Shown here: in pieces, positions 43,145 through 49,969 of the stretch
How the letters are laid out: each line of letters starts with the position of its first letter
Position numbering within the stretch: position 1 is the first letter of the stretch
NCBI RefSeq assembly: GCF_014127485.1
Contig: NZ_CP059903.1
Location: 2,790,001 to 2,854,000, forward strand
Origin: Nocardioides dongkuii
GTDB taxonomy: Bacteria > Actinomycetota > Actinomycetes > Propionibacteriales > Nocardioidaceae
Length of the DNA stretch: 64,000 nt
Direction of reading: 5' to 3'
The notes under the pieces: model-generated
Seen by the model: the letters and a program-made list of their open reading frames with translations, nothing else
Told to the model about the DNA's origin: nothing
Databases searched by the model: none
Position numbers and translations under genes: made by a program

Positions 43145-44179
43145 CTAGCCGTTGGCCCACTCCAGCAGGCGGTCTTTCGGCCAGGTATTGACGATGCGGT
43201 CCGGCTCGATCCCGGCGGCCTCGGCCCGCTCCGCGCCGTACACGAGGAAGTCGAGCTGCCCCGGTGCGTGCGCGTCGGAGTCGATCGAGAACAGGCAGCC
43301 GCTGTCGCGCGCCAGCTCCAGGAGCGCCGTCGGCGGGTCGCGGCGCTCAGGGCGGGAGTTGATCTCGACCGCGACGCCGTGCTCCGCGCACGCCTCGAAG
43401 ACCACGCGCGCGTCGAACTGCGAGGGCGGCCGGGTGCCGCGGCCGCCGGTGACCAGCCGGCCGGTGCAGTGCCCGAGCACGTTCATCCGCGGGTTCTTGA
43501 TCGCGGCGACCATCCGCCGGGTCATCGCCGGCGCGTCCATCTTCAGCTTGGAGTGCACGCTCGCGACGCGGACGTCGAGCCGGGCAAGCATCTCGTCGGT
43601 CTGGTCGAGGCCGCCGTCGTCGAGGATGTCGACCTCGATCCCCTTGAGCAGCGTGAAGCCCGCGGACAGGTGCTGGTTGATGGCGTCGACGACGCCGAGC
43701 TGGCGCGCGAGCCGCTCCGCGCTCAGCCCGTGCGCGACCGTGAGGCGCGGCGAGTGGTCGGTGAGCACCTGGTACTCGTGGCCGAGCTCCATCGCCGTGA
43801 ACGCCATCTCCTCGATCGGCGAACCGCCGTCGGACCAGTCGGAGTGCGAGTGCAGGTCGCCGCGCAGCAGGGCGCGCAGCTCGTGCCCGCCGGACGTGAG
43901 GTCGCCGCCGTGCTCGCGCTCGGCGCGGGCGAGGCGGTCGGGCAGCACGCCGCGCACCGCGTCGGTGATGACCTTGGCCGAGCTCGCACCGACCCCGGGG
44001 AGGTCGGTCAGCGTGCCGGCGTCGACCCCGCGGCGTACCTCGTCGTCGGTGAGCGGCAGCAGGGCCGCGGCGGCGCCGCGGAAGGCCTTCACCTTGTAGG
44101 TGTCCTCGCGCCCCCGCTCGAGGAGGAACGCGATCCGGCGTAGCGCCGCGACCGGGCCCCCGTCGTACGACTCGCTCAC
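43145..44179 (-). CDS. PHP domain phosphoesterase with N-terminal helix-hairpin-helix
   Basis: A 344-residue protein resembling the C-terminal half of PolX polymerases. Residues 1-90 hold a helix-hairpin-helix region (DTYKVKAFRGAAAALLPL, LTDLPGVGASSAKVI). The PHP domain follows with LRGDLHSHSDWSDGG, LTDHSP, KGIEVDIL, VASVHSK, LGHCTGR, VEINSRPER and IDSDAHAPGQL, which supply the metal ligands. No polymerase domain is present. It probably hydrolyses phosphate esters on DNA ends or small molecules. GTG 44179 has GGGAG adjacent. The upstream region is the repeat-rich gap. Confidence 0.9.
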   Translation of the reverse strand: MSESYDGGPVAALRRIAFLLERGREDTYKVKAFRGAAAALLPLTDDEVRRGVDAGTLTDLPGVGASSAKVITDAVRGVLPDRLARAEREHGGDLTSGGHELRALLRGDLHSHSDWSDGGSPIEEMAFTAMELGHEYQVLTDHSPRLTVAHGLSAERLARQLGVVDAINQHLSAGFTLLKGIEVDILDDGGLDQTDEMLARLDVRVASVHSKLKMDAPAMTRRMVAAIKNPRMNVLGHCTGRLVTGGRGTRPPSQFDARVVFEACAEHGVAVEINSRPERRDPPTALLELARDSGCLFSIDSDAHAPGQLDFLVYGAERAEAAGIEPDRIVNTWPKDRLLEWANG

Positions 44180-44194
44180 GCTCCCACTTTCTTT

Positions 44195-44346
44195 TCCTCC
44201 ACAGGCCGCACGCGGCCGTTCTCGCTGGTCAGGGCAGGGTACGCCGCTCGCGGCGGTCGCCTCTCCACAGGACTGTCCCCCTCCGCCCGCGTGTCGTCCA
44301 CGGGTTCTGCCACTTCTCCACAGGTTCGTCCACAGGTTCCTCCACA
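44195..44346 (+). repeat. Cluster of DnaA-box-like motifs, part in a 12-bp array
   Basis: The TCCACA core occurs five times, at 44195-44203, 44261-44269, 44314-44322, 44326-44334 and 44338-44346, with a sixth degenerate copy near 44294. The last three are spaced exactly 12 bp (TTCTCCACA, TCGTCCACA, TCCTCCACA) and match the DnaA consensus at 7-8 of 9 positions. No dnaA or dnaN is nearby. Confidence 0.55.
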
Positions 44347-44364
44347 GGCAAGACGCCCGCACCG

Positions 44365-44394
44365 TTGACCGCCCCCACCGCCCGTCCCTAGCGT
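44365..44394 (+). promoter_or_regulatory. Promoter of the structured-RNA candidate
   Basis: TTGACC (44365-44370), 18-bp spacer, TAGCGT (44389-44394). It predicts a transcript beginning at 44400-44402, the first base of the hairpin. Confidence 0.5.
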
Positions 44395-44400
44395 GGCGCA

Positions 44401-44478
44401 GCAGAAGGCCCCCGGGTCGCTGGCACGACACTCGCAAGGGGAAGGCGAGTGTCGCCACGGCGGCCCGGGGGCCTCTGC
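44401..44478 (+). ncRNA. Candidate structured small RNA (long hairpin)
   Basis: A 78-nt stretch folds almost end to end. The outer arms are 44401-44416 and 44464-44478 (15 pairs, one bulge). The inner arms CGACACTCGC (44426-44435) and 44445-44454 pair perfectly around the loop AAGGGGAAG. A promoter lies just upstream and there is no coding frame. Alternatives are a mobile palindromic element or a DNA structure without transcription. Confidence 0.45.
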
Positions 44479-44502
44479 CATTCCCGGCGGTGGTGGAGCG
44501 CC

Positions 44503-44687
44503 GGTGGTTGAGCAGCGAGGAGCGCCAGCCCCCCGGTGGTTGAGCAGCGAAGGCGCTCTGGCGCCTGAGCGTTGTCGAAACCCGGCGACCCGACAGACAA
44601 CCCCGACCCCCGCGAGTCGGCGCTTGTGTTCGCGGCCTGGGACATAAGCGCCGACTCGGCGCGTGCCCACCGGGTTTCGACCACCGG
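44503..44687. repeat. Nested intergenic repeats
   Basis: GGTGGTTGAGCAGCGA occurs at 44503-44518 and 44535-44550. CGAAACCCGG (44576-44585) is inverted at 44670-44679. Inside that lies a perfect 13-bp inverted pair, CGAGTCGGCGCTT (44613-44625) and 44646-44658. The sequence ACACAAGCGCCGACTC recurs near 45849. The GGTGGTTGAGCAG...CGAAACC pattern resembles intergenic repeats I associate with Nocardioides genomes. Confidence 0.75.
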
Positions 44688-44923
44688 CGGTCGGTGGTGT
44701 TTGGGTGCACCTGCCATGGTCGATGACGGCGCCCAGCAGCGCGCCCTCGACAGATCACGCATCGTCGAGTCGCCCCGGCGCACCCCCACCGACCCCTCAC
44801 TTCGCCGGGGAGGAGCTCCCACACAGGGGCTGCAGAACGAGGTCGAGCCGCACCGGTCCCTCTGTTCCACCTGGCCGCACAGACCGCGGCGCAGGAGTCT
44901 GAGAAACGATTGAGGTTCTACGC

Positions 44924-45793
44924 ATGCCAGTGCGACATACCTTCCACACCGGCCGGGCGCAGAAGTCCCGTCCACGCGCCTTCCGGCGTGCCGCCGCAGG
45001 CCTGTTGGCGATCGCCTCCGTGGTGGCGCTCGGCACCGGTACCGCCGCCGCCGCCCCGAGCTCCGCACCGGGCGCACCGGTTGCCTCGAGCGCCGACACG
45101 GCTCCCCCGTCGGGCACCCAGGTCCGGCTCCGGATCGGCCCGAACCGTGCGTGGTCGGTCACGACCGAGGCCAGGCGGCCCGCCGCCGTCCTGCGTGAGT
45201 CGGGCGTGACGATGACCCCACACGACGAGATACGCCTGGTTCGCCGCGGACGCGCCGTGGAGTCGAAGGCCAAGCGCGTGGTCCGTACGGGCGACGCCAT
45301 CAAGGTCGTCCGCATCGGCGCCCGCGTCAAGGTCACCCGCAACACGGTCAAGCAGCGCACGGTCACCCGTACCACCGGGAAGCTCGCCCCCGGCAGGCGC
45401 AAGGTCGTCTCCCGCGGCCACCACGGGATCGCGCAGAAGCGCGTCGTCCGCTGGATCCGCAACGGCCGCCACGTCGACACCGACGTCACCCGTCGGATCG
45501 TCAGGGCCCCCGCCCCGCGACGGGTCCTGGTGGGCGCCCGCGTCCGGTCCGTGCCCGGCACGAACCACCTCAACTGGGGTGCCCTGGCCAACTGCGAGGC
45601 CTCGGGGAACCCGCACGCGGTGAACCCGGCCGGCTACTACGGCCTGTACCAGTTCAACGTCGGGACCTGGCGCAGCGTCGGTGGCAAGGGGATGCCGCAC
45701 CAGGCATCCGCGGCCGAGCAGACCTACCGCGCCAAGGTGCTCTACTCCCAACGCGGACGGTCCCCCTGGCCGCACTGCGGCCGCCTGCTGTAG
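44924..45793 (+). CDS. Resuscitation-promoting factor (Rpf) family secreted muralytic protein with G5 domain
   Basis: A 289-residue exported protein. The signal peptide (RAAAGLLAIASVVALGTGTAAA) is followed by a single ubiquitin-like DUF348 repeat (WSVTTEARRPAAVLRESGVTMTPHDEI). A basic G5-type region follows (about residues 110-195). The C-terminal Rpf domain is LNWGALANCEASGNPHAVNPAGYYGLYQFNVGTWRSVGGKGMPHQASAAEQ, with the catalytic Glu in NCEASGN and a pair of cysteines for the family disulfide. It cleaves peptidoglycan and promotes growth resumption. A GAGG site lies 8 bp before ATG 44924. I see no ydaO-type riboswitch in the 200-bp leader. Confidence 0.9.
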   Translation: MPVRHTFHTGRAQKSRPRAFRRAAAGLLAIASVVALGTGTAAAAPSSAPGAPVASSADTAPPSGTQVRLRIGPNRAWSVTTEARRPAAVLRESGVTMTPHDEIRLVRRGRAVESKAKRVVRTGDAIKVVRIGARVKVTRNTVKQRTVTRTTGKLAPGRRKVVSRGHHGIAQKRVVRWIRNGRHVDTDVTRRIVRAPAPRRVLVGARVRSVPGTNHLNWGALANCEASGNPHAVNPAGYYGLYQFNVGTWRSVGGKGMPHQASAAEQTYRAKVLYSQRGRSPWPHCGRLL

Positions 45794-45831
45794 GCGAAAC
45801 GCTGTAGGAGAAGCACCTGACACTCGCTCAG

Positions 45832-45875
45832 CGCGGTACCCCGCCCGGACACAAGCGCCGACTCGGGGTACCGCG
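45832..45875. terminator. Bidirectional terminator between rpf and enoyl-CoA hydratase genes
   Basis: CGCGGTACCCCG (45832-45843) pairs perfectly with 45864-45875. The 20-nt loop carries the repeated ACACAAGCGCCGACT motif. Confidence 0.65.
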
Positions 45876-45883
45876 TGGGTCGG

Positions 45884-46678
45884 TCAGCGGCCGGTGAACA
45901 CCGGGGGCCGCTTCTCCCGGGCCGCCCGGATGCCCTCCTGCAGGTCCTCGGTGGCGAGGGTGATCGGCTGCGCCATCGCCTCCCACTGCAGGCCGCTCTC
46001 CAGGTCGCGGTGGCCGCCGTCGGCGAGCGCGAGCTTGGTGAGCCGGCTCGCGATCGGCGCGGTCGCGGCGATGCCGGCGGCCGTGTCGAGGACCTCGTCG
46101 AGGAACGTCCCCGGCTCGTGCACCCGGGAGACCAAGCCCAGGCGCAGCGCCTCGTCGGCGTCGACGATCCGGCCGGTGAGCAGCAGGTCGCGCGCGTGCG
46201 CCTCGCCGACGACTCCCGGGAGGAGGTGGGTGCCGGCCATGCCCGGGTGCATGCCGAGCTTGACGAAGGGCGCCCCCAGCTTCGCCCCGCGCGCGGCGTA
46301 CCGCAGGTCGCAGGCGAGGGCGAGGCACAGCCCGGCGCCGATCGCGGCGCCGTTGACGGCGGCGATGGTCGGCACCTCGAGACGGCGGATGGAGAGCCAG
46401 GCCCGGTAGAAGGCCATCATCCGGGTCCGCAGGTGGTCGACGCTCGCGTCCGGCTCGCTGGCGATCCATCCGGTGTCGCCGCCGGAGCAGAACGCCGTGC
46501 CGGCGCCGGTCACCACCACCACGCGGACCGACCGGTCCGCAGCGAGCTCGTCGACCGCGGCGACCCAGGACGCCGTCATCTCGTCGGACATCGCGTTGCG
46601 CCGGTCGGGGTGGTCGAGGGTCAGCAGCGCGACCCCGTCGGAGGGCCGGTCGAGGCGGAGGTGCGAGAGCTCGGTCAT
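45884..46678 (-). CDS. Enoyl-CoA hydratase/isomerase family protein
   Basis: A 264-residue crotonase-fold protein. The first oxyanion loop is AFCSGGDTGWI near residue 62 and the second is AAVNGAAIGAGLCLALACDLRYAARGAKLGAPFVKLGMHPGMAGTHLLPGVVG (residues about 107-159). The second catalytic Glu of true hydratases is not obvious; Gly-Met replaces the usual P-E-x-G region, so it may be an isomerase or hydrolase rather than a beta-oxidation hydratase. ATG 46678 fits. It is monocistronic and convergent with rpf. Confidence 0.88.
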   Translation of the reverse strand: MTELSHLRLDRPSDGVALLTLDHPDRRNAMSDEMTASWVAAVDELAADRSVRVVVVTGAGTAFCSGGDTGWIASEPDASVDHLRTRMMAFYRAWLSIRRLEVPTIAAVNGAAIGAGLCLALACDLRYAARGAKLGAPFVKLGMHPGMAGTHLLPGVVGEAHARDLLLTGRIVDADEALRLGLVSRVHEPGTFLDEVLDTAAGIAATAPIASRLTKLALADGGHRDLESGLQWEAMAQPITLATEDLQEGIRAAREKRPPVFTGR

Positions 46679-46835
46679 GGACCGGACCCTAGACGAGCGC
46701 TGCGCGCGCCTCTCCCGCAGCGCGACGCGGGTGGCATAGGGTCGAGGCGGCCCGGTGGGATCCCACAGGGCTTCCGGCGGGCTTCCCCACCCCTCCCGCC
46801 GCGACGACCGAGTGCGACAGACCAAGGAGGCCGTC

Positions 46836-46994
46836 ATGGCGGAGACCTGGAGCGGCGAGTTCTACTGCGTGAAGTGCAAGGAGAAGCGCGAGGCGGAGGG
46901 CGAGGTGAAGGTGAACGACAAGGGCACCCGCATGGCCAAGGCCGTGTGCCCCGTCTGCAGCACCAACCTCAACCGGATCCTCGGCAAGGCCTGA
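46836..46994 (+). CDS. DUF5679 small zinc-ribbon protein
   Basis: A 52-residue protein preceded by a strong AAGGAGG site. It has two C-x2-C pairs, YCVKCKEK and VCPVCST, separated by EGEVKVNDKGTRMAKA, and likely binds one zinc. The family is restricted mainly to actinobacteria and has no known function. It is monocistronic and ends at a strong terminator. Confidence 0.88.
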   Translation: MAETWSGEFYCVKCKEKREAEGEVKVNDKGTRMAKAVCPVCSTNLNRILGKA

Positions 46995-47017
46995 CCTGCC
47001 GCAGCCCCACGAGACTT

Positions 47018-47051
47018 GACGGCGGCGCTCCCCTCGGGGGGCGCCGCCGTC
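47018..47051 (+). terminator. Terminator after the DUF5679 gene
   Basis: GACGGCGGCGC (47018-47028) pairs perfectly with 47041-47051, extended by C/G pairs. It lies 24 bp past the stop. Confidence 0.8.
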
Positions 47052-47121
47052 GCTGTTCCCGGCCGCTGTCACCTGTGGAGGACGGCGGTCACCGGACTCC
47101 GCCGCGTGCGAGCCTGACCGC

Positions 47122-47898
47122 ATGCTCCCCGACCGGCCCGCGCTCCCCGCCGGAGTGCCGGTGGTGCGCCGCGACGACCACCACCTCCAGGTCGGGATCG
47201 ACCCGCCCCGCTGCGCGGTGCTCCCCGACGAGCCCGACGTACGCCGGGTGGTGGAGGACCTCCGCGCGGGTCGCCGCCCGGCGCCCGCGACCACGACCGG
47301 GCACCGTGCCCTGGAGCGCCTGGTCGCCGCCGGGCTGGTCGACGACCTCGACGAGGTGGAGCGGCGGGCCGCCGCGCGCGCCGAGGTCCGGGTCGGCCTC
47401 GACGTGCCGGGCGACCTGGTGCGCGCGTGCACCGAGCGGCTCGGGACCGCGGGGCTCGCCGTCGCCGACCGCGACCACCCCGCGTCGGTGCTGCTCGTGG
47501 TGCGCGACGGACCGGTCCCCCGACGGCTCCTCGACCGGTGCGCGCGCGAGGGACTGCCGCACCTGCTGGTCGGCGCCGAGCCGGGGGCGATGACCCTCGG
47601 CCCGTTCGTCGAGCCCGGCCGCACGGCGTGCGCGCGCTGCGTGGACGCGCACCTCGCCCTGGTCGACCCGCGTCGGCCGCTGCTGCTGGAGCAGGCCCGC
47701 GTGCTGGTCCCCCGCGACCCGGCACTGCACCCGTTGGCGTTGGCCTGGGCGGTGGCCGACCTGGTGGCCTGGGCGGAGGGACGGGCGCCCTCGACGCGGT
47801 CGGCGACGCTCCGGCTCGACGCCGACCTGCGCGCCCGTCGTACGCCGTGGTCGCGCCACCCGGCGTGCGGGTGCGCGTGGGACGAGGTCAGCGCCTAG
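47122..47898 (+). CDS. Bacteriocin/TOMM cyclodehydratase E1-like domain protein
   Basis: A 258-residue protein from ATG 47122. The middle segment resembles the N-terminal RiPP-recognition half of E1-like (ThiF-type) cyclodehydratase proteins. GRTACARCVDAHLALVDPRRP and the C-terminal HPACGCAWDE provide paired cysteines for a structural zinc, as in TOMM cyclodehydratase C proteins. No YcaO partner, precursor peptide or dehydrogenase is nearby, and the ATP-binding loop of active E1 enzymes is absent, so it is probably a stand-alone, non-catalytic descendant. I recall orphans of this type in related actinobacteria near uvrD2. Confidence 0.72.
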   Translation: MLPDRPALPAGVPVVRRDDHHLQVGIDPPRCAVLPDEPDVRRVVEDLRAGRRPAPATTTGHRALERLVAAGLVDDLDEVERRAAARAEVRVGLDVPGDLVRACTERLGTAGLAVADRDHPASVLLVVRDGPVPRRLLDRCAREGLPHLLVGAEPGAMTLGPFVEPGRTACARCVDAHLALVDPRRPLLLEQARVLVPRDPALHPLALAWAVADLVAWAEGRAPSTRSATLRLDADLRARRTPWSRHPACGCAWDEVSA

Positions 47899-47917
47899 GG
47901 GTCGCCCGCGAGGACGC

Positions 47918-48451
47918 TCAGCCGAACCATCTCCTGAGCCCCTTCTTCCGAGGCTCGGGGGCCGGCTCGGGAGCGGCGCCGGCACCATCGGCGTCGACGA
48001 CGACGAACCTCGCCTCCTCGAGCTGCTCGTCGAAGCGCAGGCCGCCGACGCGCTCGAGCAGGTGGAAGAGGTTGTCCTCGTCGAGGCTGTCGAGGGCGGC
48101 CTCCTCCGGGTGCGGCTCACCCTCGTCGAGCACCTGCTCGTCCGCCGACCACACCCACTCACGTTGCTGGTCGGGTCCGGCCATCCGCCACACGTAGGTG
48201 TCGCTCACCGACGAGAACATCCCGGCGCGGACCGGGCCGAGCGCGGCGAGCCGGTCGGTCGACTCGATGAGCTCGGGTCCCCCGCTGGCCAGCACCAGCG
48301 TGTCGCCCTGCGACCAGGCCGCGATGCCCTCGTGCGCGCTCATCGTCGCCTCCTCCCAGTCGAGCGTCTCGTCGGTGACCCGCCAACCGAGGCGGGCGAG
48401 GTCGGCGAGCGTGGCTCCGTTGACGAGGGTGATCGTGCTGTTCCATCCCAT
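47918..48451 (-). CDS. Conserved hypothetical protein
   Basis: A 177-residue soluble protein, MGWNSTITLVNGATLADLAR onward. It has a compact alpha/beta first half (WRVTDETLDWEEATMSAHEG ... DTLVLASGGPELIE) and a low-complexity Ala/Pro tail ending in a basic patch, RKKGLRRWFG, that could touch membrane or nucleic acid. I do not recognise the family with certainty. It lies tail-to-tail with the cyclodehydratase-like gene, 20 bp apart, and may be transcribed with the zinc-ribbon gene upstream. Confidence 0.7.
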   Translation of the reverse strand: MGWNSTITLVNGATLADLARLGWRVTDETLDWEEATMSAHEGIAAWSQGDTLVLASGGPELIESTDRLAALGPVRAGMFSSVSDTYVWRMAGPDQQREWVWSADEQVLDEGEPHPEEAALDSLDEDNLFHLLERVGGLRFDEQLEEARFVVVDADGAGAAPEPAPEPRKKGLRRWFG

Positions 48452-48511
48452 GGAGCCGTGCTACCCACTCCCCCGCGGGGCTACGCATCCTCGTCGGCCG
48501 ACAACGAGCGC

Positions 48512-48682
48512 TCACCACCACTCGCTGTCGAGCTTGCCCTCCATCGCGCGCAGGTGCTCGCGGGAGCAGGCGGGGCAGAAGGTACGCCGCCGGCCGTTCT
48601 CGACCGCGGTGGTCCAGCTGAGCGCGGTGGCCGGGTCGTCGTCCTCGCGCTCGTGCCGGCCGCAGAAGTCGCAGGTCCGCAT
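48512..48682 (-). CDS. 56-residue zinc-ribbon protein
   Basis: A short gene reading MRTCDFCGRHEREDDDPATA and then LSWTTAVENGRRRTFCPACS, ending REHLRAMEGKLDSEWW. Two C-x2-C pairs (CDFC and CPAC) suggest a zinc finger, and the SEWW end is distinctive. A TATCGT -10-like box at 48690-48695 places transcription start next to the ATG, so the message may be leaderless. I believe close relatives occur in other actinobacteria, but no function is known to me. It follows the terminator of the whiB7 region on the same strand. Confidence 0.75.
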   Translation of the reverse strand: MRTCDFCGRHEREDDDPATALSWTTAVENGRRRTFCPACSREHLRAMEGKLDSEWW

Positions 48683-48719
48683 GCCGCCACGATAGGTCGG
48701 GAGCAGGCTCCGGACGTGC

Positions 48720-48759
48720 AGGAGCCGGGCACGACCGTCGGTGGTCGTGCCCGGCTCCT
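48720..48759 (-). terminator. Terminator of the whiB7-downstream genes
   Basis: A perfect 17-bp stem, 48720-48736 with 48743-48759, loop GTCGGT. It lies 40 bp past the stop of the last 54-residue gene. Confidence 0.8.
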
Positions 48760-48799
48760 CTCTTCAGACACCCGCGATCAGGGTGCGTCCTTCGGCCCC

Positions 48800-48964
48800 T
48801 CAGAGAGCGCGAGCCAGGGCGAGCCGCGCCCGCTGCGCAGCCTGCTCGGCCTTGCGGCTGAGGCGGGCGGCACGGACCATCTGGTGGCCCCGGCGAAGCT
48901 GCTGCGCCTCTCCCAGGCGCATGGACATTTGTGCGCGGGCCAGGTCTTCGTTCATCAGACTCAT
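48800..48964 (-). CDS. Small basic helical protein, paralog B
   Basis: A 54-residue protein, MSLMNEDLARAQMSMRLGEA and then QQLRRGHQMVRAARLSRKAE. It is predicted all-helical, rich in Ala/Arg, with no cysteines. I set the start at ATG 48964, with GGAG 7 bp upstream, because it aligns end to end with paralog A (40 of 54 identical). The two are tandem duplicates directly downstream of whiB7. The shared LARAQMSxRLGEAQQLRRGH core may bind nucleic acid or ribosome. No family is recognised. Confidence 0.75.
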   Translation of the reverse strand: MSLMNEDLARAQMSMRLGEAQQLRRGHQMVRAARLSRKAEQAAQRARLALARAL

Positions 48965-49025
48965 GTCGTTGCTCCGGTTTCGGTGGATGTTCATGGGAAG
49001 TGGTCGGTCCTTCTGTGTCGGTCGC

Positions 49026-49190
49026 TCAGAGCGCTCGGGCGAGGGCGGTGCGTGCCTGAACCGCGGCGATCTCCGCGCGGCGGGTCATGCGGTGCGCGCG
49101 GACCAGGTGGTGGCCGCGACGCAGTTGCTGCGCCTCTCCCAGGCGCGCGCTCATCTGCGCGCGGGCCAGGTTCTCCTGCATGAGGTTCAT
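49026..49190 (-). CDS. Small basic helical protein, paralog A
   Basis: A 54-residue protein, MNLMQENLARAQMSARLGEA and then QQLRRGHHLVRAHRMTRRAE, identical in length to paralog B. It begins 58 bp after the whiB7 stop on the same strand, so it could be transcribed with whiB7. A longer in-frame start lies inside whiB7 but would add non-homologous residues, so ATG 49190 is preferred. No strong ribosome binding site is visible, which fits coupling to whiB7 translation or readthrough. Confidence 0.75.
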   Translation of the reverse strand: MNLMQENLARAQMSARLGEAQQLRRGHHLVRAHRMTRRAEIAAVQARTALARAL

Positions 49191-49248
49191 CTCGGTGCTT
49201 CTCTCGGTCTCGGTGCTCGGATGGTGCTCGGAGGTGGAGCTCGACGCC

Positions 49249-49560
49249 CTAGGCGGCGTCGGTCTTGCGAGGGCGGCCACGGGGCCGCTTGCGGGGGATC
49301 ACCACTCCCTGGAGGAAGAGCTGTCCGCCCCAGACCCCCCACGGCTCACGCCGCTCGAGGGCGCCGTCGAGGCACAGGGTCCGGACCGGGCACTCCTGGC
49401 AGAGAGCCTTGGCGTGCTCCACGTCGGCCGGGGACTCCGCGAACCACAGCTCCGGGTTCTTCACCCGGCACGGCAGCCGCTCGTCGTCGACCCGTACCGC
49501 CTGGTCGTGGAGCTCACCCAAGGTGGCCCCGTCGGTCCGGTCGAGAACGCTGATGGTCAT
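49249..49560 (-). CDS. whiB7: WhiB7-type transcriptional regulator
   Basis: A 103-residue iron-sulfur regulator. Cluster cysteines are C31, C54, C57 and C63; GVWGG (residues 75-79) is the turn that contacts sigma factor; RGRPRK (94-99) is the C-terminal AT-hook that distinguishes WhiB7 from other WhiB proteins. In mycobacteria and Streptomyces it switches on intrinsic resistance genes when ribosomes are inhibited. AAGGAGG precedes ATG 49560. It lies downstream of uvrD2 as in M. tuberculosis. The leader contains an upstream ORF and a terminator, listed separately. Confidence 0.95.
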   Translation of the reverse strand: MTISVLDRTDGATLGELHDQAVRVDDERLPCRVKNPELWFAESPADVEHAKALCQECPVRTLCLDGALERREPWGVWGGQLFLQGVVIPRKRPRGRPRKTDAA

Positions 49561-49606
49561 GTTTCACCTCCTTCGAGTCCTGATCGCTGTGTCTGGTGTG
49601 TGCGAG

Positions 49607-49648
49607 AAAACGACAAAGGCCGCGGATCCCGGTTCGGGATCCGCGGCC
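49607..49648 (-). terminator. whiB7 leader terminator (attenuator)
   Basis: GGCCGCGGATCCCG (minus strand from 49648 to 49635) pairs perfectly with 49631-49618 around a 3-nt loop and is followed by TTTGTCGTTTT. It sits 24 bp after the upstream ORF stop and about 50 bp before the whiB7 start. Confidence 0.88.
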
Positions 49649-49671
49649 TGGAGGCGACGACACAGCTGGTG

Positions 49672-49896
49672 CTAGCTGGTCGGTGGACTCCAGGCGAGGG
49701 TCCCCGGGACGTAGGTCGGCACGATGTCCATGCCGCCCTCGACGGCCTGACGGACGCGCGCGGTCACGGACGTGCCGATGCCGGCGATCACGCCGAGATC
49801 GGTGCCGCGGAAGGTCGCCCAGAAGGCGTGGCCACACGTGGGCAGGGCGAAGCTCGACGGGTTCTGAGCCGTCATCGAGAGCTTGGTGCTGAACAT
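49672..49896 (-). CDS. whiB7 upstream ORF (leader peptide)
   Basis: A 74-codon frame with an excellent AAGGAGG 8 bp before ATG 49896. The peptide (MFSTKLSMTAQNPSSFALPT ... VPGTLAWSPPTS) resembles no enzyme. In other actinobacteria whiB7/wblC leaders contain an upstream ORF whose slow translation prevents a downstream terminator from forming; the position here fits that role. It could also be a small protein in its own right. Confidence 0.8.
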   Translation of the reverse strand: MFSTKLSMTAQNPSSFALPTCGHAFWATFRGTDLGVIAGIGTSVTARVRQAVEGGMDIVPTYVPGTLAWSPPTS

Positions 49897-49969
49897 GCGT
49901 GCCACCTCCTTCGGGTAGTCGTGCGCCGGCGTCGTCAGGGCCGTGGGGCGCGATGTGCGGGTAGGAAAA

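Noticed and set aside
44195..44346. Chromosomal origin
   Set aside because: DnaA-like motifs are imperfect and no dnaA, dnaN, rpmH or AT-rich unwinding region is present.
44714..44923. c-di-AMP (ydaO) riboswitch before the rpf gene
   Set aside because: Such riboswitches are common before actinobacterial rpf genes, but the conserved core segments are not visible here.
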